Shown here: piece after piece, positions 41,694 to 50,546 of the stretch
Layout: every line of letters starts with the position of its first letter
Position numbering within the stretch: the first letter of the stretch is position 1
Assembly: GCF_002304005.1 (NCBI RefSeq)
Contig: NZ_MRCQ01000012.1
Coordinates: 62,001 to 126,000, forward strand
Direction of reading: 5' to 3'
Length of the DNA: 64,000 nucleotides
DNA from: Flavobacterium sp. ACN6
Lineage (GTDB): Bacteria; Bacteroidota; Bacteroidia; Flavobacteriales; Flavobacteriaceae
Translations under genes and position numbers: made by a program
The notes under the pieces: model-generated
What the model was told of the DNA's origin: nothing
What the model saw: only the letters and a program-made list of their open reading frames with translations
Database searches by the model: none

Positions 41694-43760
41694 ATGAAAT
41701 ATCTATTTGTACTATTATTTGCTGGTATATCTGCAGGTGCTCAAATCCAAAAAGAGCAACTCAATCTTATGCCTTGGCCTCAAAATGTTGTTATTAATGA
41801 AGGGAATTTTAATTTAACTAAAAATTTTAAAGTTAACATTACAGGTAATCCAAATCAGCGAATTTTTGGTGGAGTAACTCGTTTTTTGCGCCGTTTAGAT
41901 GGTAGAACAGGGATGTTTTTCGAACAAGGTTATATTGCCAAATTAAATGAAGTTCCAAATGCCGAATTGCAGATCAATTGTACAAAAAGCGGAAAAATCG
42001 GTTTATACGAAGATGAAAGTTACCACTTAGATATTACTTCAAATAAAATTACTTTAAACGCTTCAAGTGATTTAGGCGCATTGCACGGTTTAGAGACATT
42101 GTTGCAAATGCTTCAAAATAATTCAAGCTCTTTTTACTTTCCAGCTTCAAAAATTTCAGATTTCCCAAGATTTACTTGGAGAGGTTTAATGATTGATGCT
42201 TCAAGACATTTTCAGCCTGTTGATGTGATCAAAAGAAATATTGATGCATTGGCAGCCATGAAAATGAATGTTTTTCACTGGCACTTGGTAGATGATCAAG
42301 GCTGGAGAATTGAAATGAAAAAATATACAAAGTTTATCGAATTAGCTTCAGATGGACTTTATTATACACAAGAGGAAATTAAAAATATCGTAAAATACGC
42401 AGATGAGCGCGGTATTTTGATAGTTCCAGAAATAGATGTTCCCGGTCACGGATCAGCGATTTTGACGGCTTATCCAGAAATAGGAAGTAAAGTGATTACT
42501 TTGACTGGCGGCACATCCGAAAAAAATATTCAAGGTACAGCAATCGCTACCTATGGAATTGAAAGAAATGCAGGTATTTTTTCGCCTACATTAGATCCTT
42601 CAAATCCTAAAACATATCAAATATTAAGCGGTGTTTTTGATGAGGTTTGTCCATTATTTCCAGGTGCTTATTTCCATATTGGAGGAGATGAAAACGAAGG
42701 AAAAGACTGGGATGCAAACCCTAAGATTCAGGAGTTTAAAAAGAAACATAATTTAAAAACCAATCACGAATTACAAACTTACTTTACCATGCAATTGGCG
42801 CCGATGTTAAAGAAACACGGAAAACAATTAATGGGATGGGAAGAAATCTTAACCAAAGATTTGTCTAAAGAAGCTATAGTGCATTCTTGGAGAGGTCCAA
42901 ATGAAGGAATGGCTGCAGGACAATCTTTAGTAGATGCTGTAAAAAAAGGATATAAAACAGTTTTATCAAATGGCTATTATATAGATTTGATGTATCCAAT
43001 TGCAAGTCATTATTTAAATGACCCAATGCCAAAAGGAGCAAATTTAACTGCCGAAGAAAAAGCTAGAATTCTAGGCGGTGAAGCTACAATGTGGACAGAA
43101 TTAGTAACATCAACAACAATAGATTCCAGACTTTGGCCGAGAACAGCTGCAATTGCAGAAAGACTTTGGTCTGCAGAAGATATCGTAGATGTCGCAGATA
43201 TGCGCAAACGTTTAGAGTCTGTTTCATTTAGATTGGAAGAACTGGGTATTACTCATATTCGAAACAAAGATGTGATTTTACGAAATATTGCAAATAATCA
43301 GGATATTAAAGCGCTTGAGGAATTCTCGTTTGTAAGTGAACCATTAAAAGGATACACACGTAACAAAGGCGGTACAGAATATCAAATGTATTCTCCGTTT
43401 ACATTATTTGCAGATGCCTGTGGTCCAGATGCTAAAGATGCTTTAGTATTTGATGCAGCAGTTACGCAATATCTGTCTAATAAATCGGCAGAAAATAAAG
43501 CTAAAGTAACAGCATTTTTCAATAAATGGATTGCCGTGCACAAAGGCTTAACCGACTTAAGTGCCAATGCACCATTAGTGCAGCCATTATTACCATTGTC
43601 TAAAAAATTAAGCGATGCTTCGCAAGAACTATTATTAGTTCTGGATAATAAATCGACTTTGAAATCGGATAATTTGAAAAAGTTAGTCGAAGATTGTAAT
43701 ACAAAAGATCATGCAGATGTTGAACTAGCTGTTTATACAAGCTTGAAAAAATTATTGTAA
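41694..43760 (+). CDS. GH20 beta-N-acetylhexosaminidase
   Basis: Releases terminal GlcNAc (or GalNAc) from chito-oligosaccharides. The ATG at 41694 gives a signal peptide (YLFVLLFAGISAGAQ); the in-frame TTG at 41631 lies inside the upstream hairpin and is rejected. Residues about 20-150 form the GH20b domain, and the catalytic barrel has FHWHLVDDQGWRIE near 200 and the catalytic Asp332-Glu333 pair in HIGGDENEGKDW. The C-terminal 110 residues are helical. Localisation is periplasmic or outer-membrane; there is no T9SS sorting domain. It is the last gene of the GlcNAc locus. Confidence 0.94.
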   Translation: MKYLFVLLFAGISAGAQIQKEQLNLMPWPQNVVINEGNFNLTKNFKVNITGNPNQRIFGGVTRFLRRLDGRTGMFFEQGYIAKLNEVPNAELQINCTKSGKIGLYEDESYHLDITSNKITLNASSDLGALHGLETLLQMLQNNSSSFYFPASKISDFPRFTWRGLMIDASRHFQPVDVIKRNIDALAAMKMNVFHWHLVDDQGWRIEMKKYTKFIELASDGLYYTQEEIKNIVKYADERGILIVPEIDVPGHGSAILTAYPEIGSKVITLTGGTSEKNIQGTAIATYGIERNAGIFSPTLDPSNPKTYQILSGVFDEVCPLFPGAYFHIGGDENEGKDWDANPKIQEFKKKHNLKTNHELQTYFTMQLAPMLKKHGKQLMGWEEILTKDLSKEAIVHSWRGPNEGMAAGQSLVDAVKKGYKTVLSNGYYIDLMYPIASHYLNDPMPKGANLTAEEKARILGGEATMWTELVTSTTIDSRLWPRTAAIAERLWSAEDIVDVADMRKRLESVSFRLEELGITHIRNKDVILRNIANNQDIKALEEFSFVSEPLKGYTRNKGGTEYQMYSPFTLFADACGPDAKDALVFDAAVTQYLSNKSAENKAKVTAFFNKWIAVHKGLTDLSANAPLVQPLLPLSKKLSDASQELLLVLDNKSTLKSDNLKKLVEDCNTKDHADVELAVYTSLKKLL

Positions 43761-43818
43761 AATTAGTTTGAATTAGTGTTTAGTAAGTTATTGCCTTTAA
43801 TTAATTTAAAATTATTTA

Positions 43819-44097
43819 TCTCTGCCAGAATAATTCTGGTAGAGATATTTACAAAAAGAAATTTTTCTAGTCAGATCAAATGACTAGAATCAGATATATT
43901 TTCAAGAGTTAATAACAAAGTTCATGAAAATTAAGTGAGGTAAAATTTTTGGTGGGTTAAAATTGAGTTTGGTTATTTATTTTTTAATCTAAATTTTATT
44001 TCAAAACAATGTATCGAGTTTAGGTAATTTGTTATTTGGTTTTTACCTGAATGAGGACATTTATAGAACCTGGCAATTCGTTGTCAGGTTTTTTTAT
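43819..44097 (+). terminator. Hairpins in the gap after the hexosaminidase gene
   Basis: This 406-nt gap holds no gene. TCTCTGCCAGAA / TTCTGGTAGAGA (43819-43845) is a strong stem without T-run, and TTCTAGTCA / TGACTAGAA (43865-43889) a shorter one. AACCTGGCAA-TTCG-TTGTCAGGTT (44067-44090) is followed by seven T and is a good terminator. Sequence between 43890 and 44066 could encode a short untranslated RNA, but no promoter match is convincing. Confidence 0.6.
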
Positions 44098-44166
44098 TTT
44101 AAAAAAAAAATGTTGTTTAAATGAATTTTAACGCTATTTTTACCACATAAAAATCAAACCAAGATC

Positions 44167-44865
44167 ATGAGAATATTTTCTATTATTAAATATGTATTTC
44201 TTATTATTGGCGCCGCTTTATTGACGGGTGCTTTTTTTCTTTATCAAAATAAAAGTGCTTTTTTAGAAAAAGCAGTAAGTGTTCAAGGAACTGTTATAGA
44301 AATGGTTGCTAAAAGATCTGACAATTCTACAACATACAGTCCAGTTATTTCTTTTAAAACAAAATCGGGACAAGAAATCACGTTTAGTTCCTCAATTAGC
44401 AGTAATCCGCCAAGTTATAGTGTGAATGAAACGGTGGAAGTTTTATATAATCCAGCAGATCCGAAAGAGGCAAATATTAATACTTTTAGTTCACTTTGGA
44501 TTGGTCCACTAATTTTGGGAGGAATAGGAATTGTGTTCTTTTTAATTGGTTCTTTAAGTATTTTGTTTGGTTATCTGAAAAAGAAAAAGGCGGCAAATTT
44601 GCGTGGCAGCGGTAAGCTAATTTCAACAAAATTTACTCATGTAGAGCTAAATTCTAGTTTGAGTGCTAACGGTAGAAATCCTTTTCAGATTTACAGCCAA
44701 TGGCAGGATCCACAAACTAACGAATTATATGTTTTTAAAAGTGAAAATATCTGGTTTGATCCGACTGATTTTGTGAAAACAGACACATTAAAAGTATTTA
44801 TAGATCCACAAAATCCTAAGAACTATACGATGGATACTTCATTTTTGCCAATTTTAAAAAATTAA
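44167..44865 (+). CDS. DUF3592-type membrane protein
   Basis: 232 residues with two hydrophobic segments: VFLIIGAALLTGAFFLY near residues 10-26 and IGPLILGGIGIVFFLIGSLSILFGY near 117-141. A beta-rich periplasmic domain lies between them (VQGTVIEMVAKRSDNSTTYSPVISF and VEVLYNPADPKEANI are the DUF3592 features). The second half repeats a similar fold (FVKTDTLKVFIDPQNPKNYTMD). Function unknown. The next gene begins 1 nt after its stop codon, indicating an operon. Confidence 0.75.
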   Translation: MRIFSIIKYVFLIIGAALLTGAFFLYQNKSAFLEKAVSVQGTVIEMVAKRSDNSTTYSPVISFKTKSGQEITFSSSISSNPPSYSVNETVEVLYNPADPKEANINTFSSLWIGPLILGGIGIVFFLIGSLSILFGYLKKKKAANLRGSGKLISTKFTHVELNSSLSANGRNPFQIYSQWQDPQTNELYVFKSENIWFDPTDFVKTDTLKVFIDPQNPKNYTMDTSFLPILKN

Positions 44866-44866
44866 G

Positions 44867-45346
44867 ATGGTACGACTAAAAAATAAAAATATTACAATTG
44901 TAGTTTTCTTATTTATATACTGTTCTATATCTGCTCAGTCTGAACCGATAATAAAGGGCGAATCGACTTTTTATTTAACTAATAGTGATAGACAGGATTA
45001 TGCGATTTATCAGTATGTTAATTCCGAGTTTGGTATGAGACCATTTCAAATCATAGTAATTAATTATGATTCTTTTGAAAAGGTTAAAATTCTAATACCA
45101 AAAATATTCTCCCAGGAGCCAAAACAAAATGGTACAGATTATTATGTTATAGGCTTACATCATTTTGATAAAAAGCAGATTAAAGATTTGGATTTGAAAA
45201 TTATTAATTCTTATTTAGAGCAGATTAATAATTATAGAAAGTTTAATAATCTTTCGCCGGCCAACAATAAAGATTTTTTGGATAAAAACTGTATCAATTA
45301 CTTAAATTCAGATAAAGAATTATGCGCAATTATGATTTGTGAGTGA
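44867..45346 (+). CDS. Secreted protein of unknown function
   Basis: 159 residues with a signal peptide (ITIVVFLFIYCSISAQS, cleavage near residue 25). I do not recognise the mature domain. It contains aromatic-rich segments such as FYLTNSDRQDYAIYQYVNSEFGMRP and two cysteines near the C terminus (NCINYL, ELCAIMICE) that could form a disulfide. It begins 1 nt after the DUF3592 gene. Lower confidence reflects lack of family recognition, not coding doubt. Confidence 0.6.
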   Translation: MVRLKNKNITIVVFLFIYCSISAQSEPIIKGESTFYLTNSDRQDYAIYQYVNSEFGMRPFQIIVINYDSFEKVKILIPKIFSQEPKQNGTDYYVIGLHHFDKKQIKDLDLKIINSYLEQINNYRKFNNLSPANNKDFLDKNCINYLNSDKELCAIMICE

Positions 45347-45498
45347 TCTTTTCTGAGATTTAGAATTGTCTTTTTTTAATTTCTACGGAGGAAGATAACC
45401 ATCCTTTGAAATTTAATATTATTAACAATCGAAACTAGAAGATATATTAGTCGATAAATTTAAAATACTTTTGCAACTCAATTATTGTTTCAGAATCC

Positions 45499-46272
45499 AT
45501 GCAGAAATTCATCAGCTTAATCACACTTCTTTTCGTTTTCTCTTTAGGTATAGCCCAAAATAAAGTTGGAAATCCAGAAGTTGATCCAATTCTAATTCAG
45601 AAAAACTTTACTGAGTGGTCGGTTTATCAAAACAAAAATATAATGCTTTCAAGGGATTTTATTGCTCTTGATTTGACTTCAAAAGAAATTTCAAAAGAAG
45701 CTTTTTTGAATGCGTTAGCAAATGAAAATTTTATTCCAGTTCGGCTAAAATCGGAGAACTCCGTATACTATTATAAGTTATTTAAAATTCAGCCAAAAAC
45801 AGATACCAGTATAAAAGCAACCATTAATCAAATAGGTTTTGATGCTTATAAAAACTACAAAATGGAAGGTACCGTTTTTCCTAGATTTTCATTTAAAGAT
45901 TTAGAAGGAAATTTGGTTTCAAACGAATCCATGAAAGGAAAAATTATCGTTATTAAATGTTGGTACATTCATTGTACGCCTTGTATAAAAGAATTTCCGC
46001 AGGTAAATAAATTAACTGAAGAATACAAAGACCGAAAAGATATTGTTTTTATAAGTCTGGCAGAAGATTCACCAGAAGAATTAAAAACATTTTTGGCTAG
46101 AAAACCACTGTCGTATGCTGTAATTCCAGATATGAAAATTTACATGAATGAAGCTTTGCAGTTGAATTCATTTCCAACCCATTTTATTTTGAATAAAGAA
46201 GGGATTATTTCTAAAGTGCTTCCTAATTTTGAAAGTTTAGAAGCAGCGCTGGCGAAAGAAAGCAAATTGTAA
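45499..46272 (+). CDS. TlpA-like periplasmic thioredoxin
   Basis: 257 residues with a signal peptide (SLITLLFVFSLGIAQ). The C-terminal half is a thioredoxin fold of the TlpA/ResA type: FPRFSFKDLEGNLVSNESMKGKIIVIKCW, the redox motif Cys159-Thr-Pro-Cys162, and the cis-proline segment NSFPTHFILNKEG. The usual WCxxC tryptophan is replaced (WYIHCTPC). The N-terminal domain (about 30-125) is unassigned. An exact -7 box (TACTTTTG, 45466-45473) precedes the start, so it is probably transcribed alone. Confidence 0.82.
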   Translation: MQKFISLITLLFVFSLGIAQNKVGNPEVDPILIQKNFTEWSVYQNKNIMLSRDFIALDLTSKEISKEAFLNALANENFIPVRLKSENSVYYYKLFKIQPKTDTSIKATINQIGFDAYKNYKMEGTVFPRFSFKDLEGNLVSNESMKGKIIVIKCWYIHCTPCIKEFPQVNKLTEEYKDRKDIVFISLAEDSPEELKTFLARKPLSYAVIPDMKIYMNEALQLNSFPTHFILNKEGIISKVLPNFESLEAALAKESKL

Positions 46273-46281
46273 AAAGAGATA

Positions 46282-47274
46282 CTATTCTTTTTTTAATTTT
46301 AGTATTTCCTTGTCAAAATCAGATAGATATTCCCTGTCCTGAATAATTCGATATTTATTAAACTCCATTTCGGCTTTGATTTTTGCTTCTAAAAATGATA
46401 CTTTTCCTTTGTCCTTTAATATAGGATAACTCGAAAGTTGTAGAAAATTGTTTAGAAAAACCGACCAATCTTCCATTTGCATTATAATTTGTCGTTTTGC
46501 ATAATTTTCAGCCAAATCTAAATATGCAGAAACAATTCGGTTAAGCTCTTGAAGATGATTATCGTTTAGATAATTTTTAGCAACACTTACGTCGCTTTTC
46601 TGAATCTTTCCATCAGGAGCATCTTTCCAAGTTGAAAGTCCCATGTAAATTTTAGCAGCGTCTGCTTCACTGTAAATAATTTCAGCAGCGGTTTTTCCGG
46701 TTATTGCCCAATGAAGTTTATTTTGTACAGTCGCGAAAAATGCTTTGGTTTCTGTACTGTCCTTTTCATAATTTGCTGAAAGAGCATAAATGTCTGTTAT
46801 CTTTTGATAAAAGCGTCTTTCAGAAGAACGAATTTCGCGAATTCTCTCCAGTAATTGTTCAAAATAATCTTTGCCAAAGACTCTTCCGTTTTTTAGCATT
46901 TCATCATTTAGAACAAAACCTTTTATGATGAATTCTTTAAGAGTTTTGGTTGCCCAAATTCTAAATTGAGTAGCTTGCTTAGAATTTACTCTGTAACCAA
47001 CTGCTATGATGGCATCAAGATTGTAAAAATCAATTTCTCTGCTTACTTCTCTTTTTCCCTCAGTTTGAACTATCCGGATTTTCCGGTGAGTTGAATTTCT
47101 TTCCAATTCAGATGAATTGAAAATGTTTTGAATGTGCTCATTTATAGTTCTTTTGTCTACATTAAACAATTCAGCCATTGCTTTTTGAGAAAGCCAAAAA
47201 TTTTCATCTAAAAAAGTAACTTCAATATTGATGTCAGCTTCAGAGGTTTGATATAGTAAGATAGGCGCCTGCAT
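46282..47274 (-). CDS. RhuM family protein
   Basis: 330 residues. The N-terminal region (FWLSQKAMAELFNVDKRTINEHIQNIF near 27-53) is a helix-turn-helix-like segment. It is followed by the RhuM core with NLDAIIAVGYRVNSKQATQFRIWATKTLKEFIIKGFVLNDEML. RhuM was first noted on a Salmonella pathogenicity island, and members are widespread on variable DNA; the biochemical function is unknown. The gene stands alone between a thioredoxin and an ABC-F gene, with no mobile-element genes nearby. It is probably an accessory gene acquired by transfer. Confidence 0.88.
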   Translation of the reverse strand: MQAPILLYQTSEADINIEVTFLDENFWLSQKAMAELFNVDKRTINEHIQNIFNSSELERNSTHRKIRIVQTEGKREVSREIDFYNLDAIIAVGYRVNSKQATQFRIWATKTLKEFIIKGFVLNDEMLKNGRVFGKDYFEQLLERIREIRSSERRFYQKITDIYALSANYEKDSTETKAFFATVQNKLHWAITGKTAAEIIYSEADAAKIYMGLSTWKDAPDGKIQKSDVSVAKNYLNDNHLQELNRIVSAYLDLAENYAKRQIIMQMEDWSVFLNNFLQLSSYPILKDKGKVSFLEAKIKAEMEFNKYRIIQDREYLSDFDKEILKLKKE

Positions 47275-47370
47275 AATTTTGACTAAAATAAAAAAGTGAA
47301 GATAAACTAAATGTTGTTTTTGTGAGATTTTATATTGTTAAAATTTAAAAAACTTAGTCCCTTTGCATCT

Positions 47371-47401
47371 TTGCAACTTAGAACCTTTTTCCGTACTTTT
47401 G
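47371..47401 (+). promoter_or_regulatory. Promoter of the ABC-F gene
   Basis: TTG (47371-47373), a 20-nt spacer and an exact TACTTTTG (47394-47401), 25 nt before the ATG. Confidence 0.7.
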
Positions 47402-47426
47402 CACCAAATTAATTAAAAAGACATTC

Positions 47427-49046
47427 ATGTTAACAGTCAATAATTTATCAGTTCAATTTGGCAAACGAATTTTGTTTGACGAAGTAAATACCACATTCAC
47501 TCACGGAAATATTTACGGCGTTATTGGAGCCAATGGTGCTGGAAAATCAACATTTCTAAAAATCATTTCAGGTGATATGGACCCAACTTCTGGGCACATT
47601 CATTTAGAGCCGGGAAAACGTATGTCGGTTTTAAACCAAAATCACAACATGTTCGACGAGCATACTGTTTTGGAAACCGTTTTAATGGGAAATAAAGTTC
47701 TGTATGCTGTTAAAAAAGAAATGGATGAACTTTATTTAGATTATAATGATGCGAATGCAGACAGAATAGGTGAGCTTCAGGTTCAATTTGAAGAAATGAA
47801 CGGATGGAACGCTGACTCTGACGCAGCATCAATGTTATCTAACTTAGGAATTAACGAAGAGCATCATTATACATTGATGAGCGATATGGAAGGAAAAATG
47901 AAAGTTCGTGTGCTTTTGGCGCAGGCTCTTTTTGGAAACCCAGACGTATTAATCATGGATGAGCCTACCAACGATTTGGATTTTGAGACAATCGCTTGGT
48001 TAGAAAACTTCTTGGCAAACTACGAAAATACTGTAATTGTTGTATCTCACGACCGTCACTTTTTAGATGCGGTTTGTACACATATTTCTGATATTGATTT
48101 CGGAAAAATCAATCACTATTCAGGAAACTATACTTTCTGGTACGAGTCTAGCCAATTAGCGGCAAAACAACGTGCGCAGCAAAACAAAAAAGCAGAAGAG
48201 AAGAAACAAGAGTTGGAAGAATTTATTCGTCGTTTTAGTGCAAACGTGGCAAAATCGAAGCAAGCAACTTCTCGTAAAAAAATGATTTCGAAATTAAATA
48301 TTTCAGAAATTAAACCATCAAGCCGTCGTTACCCTGCGATTATTTTTGATCAGGATCGTGAAGCTGGAGACCAGATTTTAAATGTGGAGCATTTATCTGC
48401 TTCTGTAGATGGAGAAGTTCTTTTTAAAGATGTTCATTTGAATATGGCAAAAGGCGACAAAATCGTTCTTTTCTCTAAAGATTCACGTGCAACAACAGCT
48501 TTCTACGAAATCTTAAACGGTGAACAAAAAGCAGATGCTGGAACATTCGACTGGGGAATTACAACAAACCAAGCGTATTTGCCAGCTGAAAACCACGATT
48601 TCTTCGAAAACGATTTGACATTAGTAGACTGGTTACGCCAATATGCTAAAACAGAAGAAGAGCGTGATGAGGTGTTTATTAGAGGTTTCTTAGGGAAAAT
48701 GATTTTCTCTGGAGAAGAAGCTTTAAAAACGTCTAGAGTTTTATCTGGAGGAGAAAAAGTGCGTTGTATGCTTTCTAGAATGATGATGGAACGTGCTAAC
48801 GTTTTAATGCTGGACGAACCAACAAATCACTTAGATTTGGAGTCTATTACAGCTTTCAACAACTCATTAAAAAACTTTAAAGGTTCTATAATTTTTACAA
48901 CACATGACCACGAGTTTGCACAGACTGTTGGTAACAGAATCGTAGAATTAACACCAAACGGAGTAATCGACCGTTACATGACATTTGACGAATATCTTGA
49001 TGATGAAAAAATTCAAGAACAAAGAAAAAAGATGTACAATCTTTAA
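47427..49046 (+). CDS. ABC-F family ATPase, YbiT/YkpA-like
   Basis: Soluble tandem-ATPase protein of the ribosome-associated ABC-F group. NBD1 has an intact Walker A (GANGAGKST near residue 35) and MDEPTNDLD near 184; its signature region is the divergent DMEGKMKVRVLLAQAL. The linker (about 245-300) is Lys/Gln/Glu rich. NBD2 has a normal signature LSGGEKVR and MLDEPTNHLD, but its Walker A position reads FSKDSRATTAF, without the glycine-rich loop and lysine. This asymmetry resembles the YkpA/YbiT branch as I remember it. It probably acts on ribosomes in translation control. Confidence 0.9.
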   Translation: MLTVNNLSVQFGKRILFDEVNTTFTHGNIYGVIGANGAGKSTFLKIISGDMDPTSGHIHLEPGKRMSVLNQNHNMFDEHTVLETVLMGNKVLYAVKKEMDELYLDYNDANADRIGELQVQFEEMNGWNADSDAASMLSNLGINEEHHYTLMSDMEGKMKVRVLLAQALFGNPDVLIMDEPTNDLDFETIAWLENFLANYENTVIVVSHDRHFLDAVCTHISDIDFGKINHYSGNYTFWYESSQLAAKQRAQQNKKAEEKKQELEEFIRRFSANVAKSKQATSRKKMISKLNISEIKPSSRRYPAIIFDQDREAGDQILNVEHLSASVDGEVLFKDVHLNMAKGDKIVLFSKDSRATTAFYEILNGEQKADAGTFDWGITTNQAYLPAENHDFFENDLTLVDWLRQYAKTEEERDEVFIRGFLGKMIFSGEEALKTSRVLSGGEKVRCMLSRMMMERANVLMLDEPTNHLDLESITAFNNSLKNFKGSIIFTTHDHEFAQTVGNRIVELTPNGVIDRYMTFDEYLDDEKIQEQRKKMYNL

Positions 49047-49132
49047 TTTTTAAATTCCAATAAATTGTAAATTCCAATAATTGAAATTCCAAATTCCAAT
49101 TTACAATATTTGACAAAGTTCCAGATCCATAA

Positions 49133-49178
49133 AAAAAATCCCAAACTCCAATTTAAATTTTGGAGTTTGGGATTTTTT
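49133..49178 (+). terminator. Terminator after the ABC-F gene
   Basis: AAAAAATCCCAAACTCCAA pairs with its full complement ending GGGATTTTTT; 19-bp stem followed by T-rich sequence. It is preceded (49050-49102) by ATTCCAA-type repeats and can also serve the small minus-strand gene at 49195. Confidence 0.85.
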
Positions 49179-49194
49179 AATTTTTTATTAACTA

Positions 49195-49368
49195 CTATTT
49201 ACGGCCGAACATTTTTGCAAAAATCCAGATAATAATCGCAACAATAAAGATTACGATAAAAATTCCGAATCCCATTCCGGCTTTAAAAATGTCTCCTACT
49301 AGTTCGCAGCTTGTAAATGAAAATAGTATTACGAATACCATTAACAAACGTGTAATTTTATTTTGCAT
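49195..49368 (-). CDS. Small lipoprotein/membrane peptide (57 residues)
   Basis: From the ATG at 49368 the frame reads MQNKITRLLMVFVILFSFTSC with a lipobox (FSFTSC). It continues ELVGDIFKAGMGFG, a second hydrophobic helix (IFIVIFIVAIIIWIFAKMF) and GRK, then a stop. I recall similar short flavobacterial proteins with a lipobox, a GxxFKAGxGxGIF motif and a C-terminal helix, so it is likely real. The function is unknown. It is convergent with the ABC-F gene, and both share the strong terminator between them. Confidence 0.75.
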   Translation of the reverse strand: MQNKITRLLMVFVILFSFTSCELVGDIFKAGMGFGIFIVIFIVAIIIWIFAKMFGRK

Positions 49369-49446
49369 GATGTTGAGTTTTTAAATTCAAGAATAAAATT
49401 ACTTCAAGAATAATGGAAATGTGTTATAGAATTTTGGAGAAATGTT

Positions 49447-49588
49447 TTAGGATTTAGATTTTATATATTTTTCATTTAAATACTTAACAAAGGTCTTATG
49501 ATCAAATTCATTTAAAAATCCTGATATTTCACCTTTCTTTAATTCTTTATTTTAGTTTTTGGATTTTGATTAATTTCTGATTTGACAT
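49447..49588 (-). pseudogene. Possible remnant of a ParD-like antitoxin gene
   Basis: On the minus strand, an ATG at 49588 encodes MSNQKLIKIQKLK and then meets TAA. One base further in another frame the sequence continues KELKKGEISGFLNEFDHKT and ends KYIKSKS at a stop (49447). The GEISGFLNEFD segment resembles the C-terminal tail of ParD-type antitoxins (GExSGFVENFD). No toxin gene is adjacent. The identification is weak because the piece is short. Confidence 0.3.
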
Positions 49589-49628
49589 TTTGTTGTTTTA
49601 TAAGTTATGTTTCCTAGAATAATGATTT

Positions 49629-50546
49629 TTATTGTGGTTTCTTACTATTCTTAAAATTTCTCATTTCTGCTGCACTATATTTTGGCCAAATTAATGTAAA
49701 CAAAAGAATAGAAAAACCTATACCAAAAGAACCAAAAATCCATTGAAATTTATTTCCATTTCTTTTTTCGTAGTTTTCTTTTATTGGTTCTAGGATTACA
49801 TAGTTTTCAGAATTTTTGTTGGTTCTAGCCTCAATTGCTTTTATAAAATTTTGTTTTTCGTCGGATGTTGGTGTTCTTTTGAAATGATCTAAAGAATAAA
49901 AATCATATTCTTTCATTCTATCGAGACAGTAATTATAAAACTCACGATATAATTTTTCATTTCCGTAATCACTTCTACTGCCTCTTGTGCGCTCATGAAA
50001 GTTTACGCCGTACCAATATCTTGGCAAACCATTAATATTTGTTGGCTTTCTGTCAAAAATTGGAACTACAAAATAAATGTCAAAATTTAAATCGTTGCTT
50101 CTTCCGCTTCTACTGAATGCTGTATAAGAACCTCCATAATTAGTTGCAACGGAAAAATTAGTTAATTTATAATAACGACTTTTTCTTTTTTTTTCAATAT
50201 CTGTTACTGTTGATAGTTTTTGTAACGTACCTGTTGCTGTAGTTAAATATTCTTGTGAATTTATGAGGCATGCTGTAATTGTGATGGCTGACAAAGATTG
50301 AAAAAAGAATTGGAGATGGTCATTTTTTAAGATTAGAATTTTAAATCTAGGACGAAGCCATATTAAAATTGGAATCCAAGGTAATAAGACAGGTAACCAA
50401 AAATTCCATATTTTTTCTTTAATATCAATGATTTCAAATTCAATTGTAAATACCCAGCGAATTGTTAAAAGACCAATTATGGTTGATAATGAGATTGTTA
50501 TGAATGGTGGTAGTATATGTTTTAGTTTTGTAATGTATATACGCAA
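49629..50546 (-). CDS. Membrane protein of unknown function
   Basis: 305 residues. Three or four hydrophobic segments are seen: ILPPFITISLSTIIGLLTIRW near 11-31, FWLPVLLPWIPILIWLRP near 49-66, a weaker one near 82-95, and IFGSFGIGFSILLFTLIWP near 270-288. A polar domain of about 165 residues with YYKLTNFSV and FDIYFVVPIFDRKP lies between them. It resembles the N-terminal part of longer Bacteroidota proteins that end in a rhomboid protease domain, but no rhomboid domain (GxSG serine and histidine helices) is present here. Function unknown. Confidence 0.6.
   Translation of the reverse strand: MRIYITKLKHILPPFITISLSTIIGLLTIRWVFTIEFEIIDIKEKIWNFWLPVLLPWIPILIWLRPRFKILILKNDHLQFFFQSLSAITITACLINSQEYLTTATGTLQKLSTVTDIEKKRKSRYYKLTNFSVATNYGGSYTAFSRSGRSNDLNFDIYFVVPIFDRKPTNINGLPRYWYGVNFHERTRGSRSDYGNEKLYREFYNYCLDRMKEYDFYSLDHFKRTPTSDEKQNFIKAIEARTNKNSENYVILEPIKENYEKRNGNKFQWIFGSFGIGFSILLFTLIWPKYSAAEMRNFKNSKKPQ

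Noticed and set aside
43890..44066. Small RNA gene between the GH20 and DUF3592 genes
   Set aside because: A terminator follows, but no convincing promoter or conserved structure is visible.
46282..47274. Prophage or genomic island around RhuM
   Set aside because: No integrase, attachment repeats, tRNA or phage genes are seen on either side.
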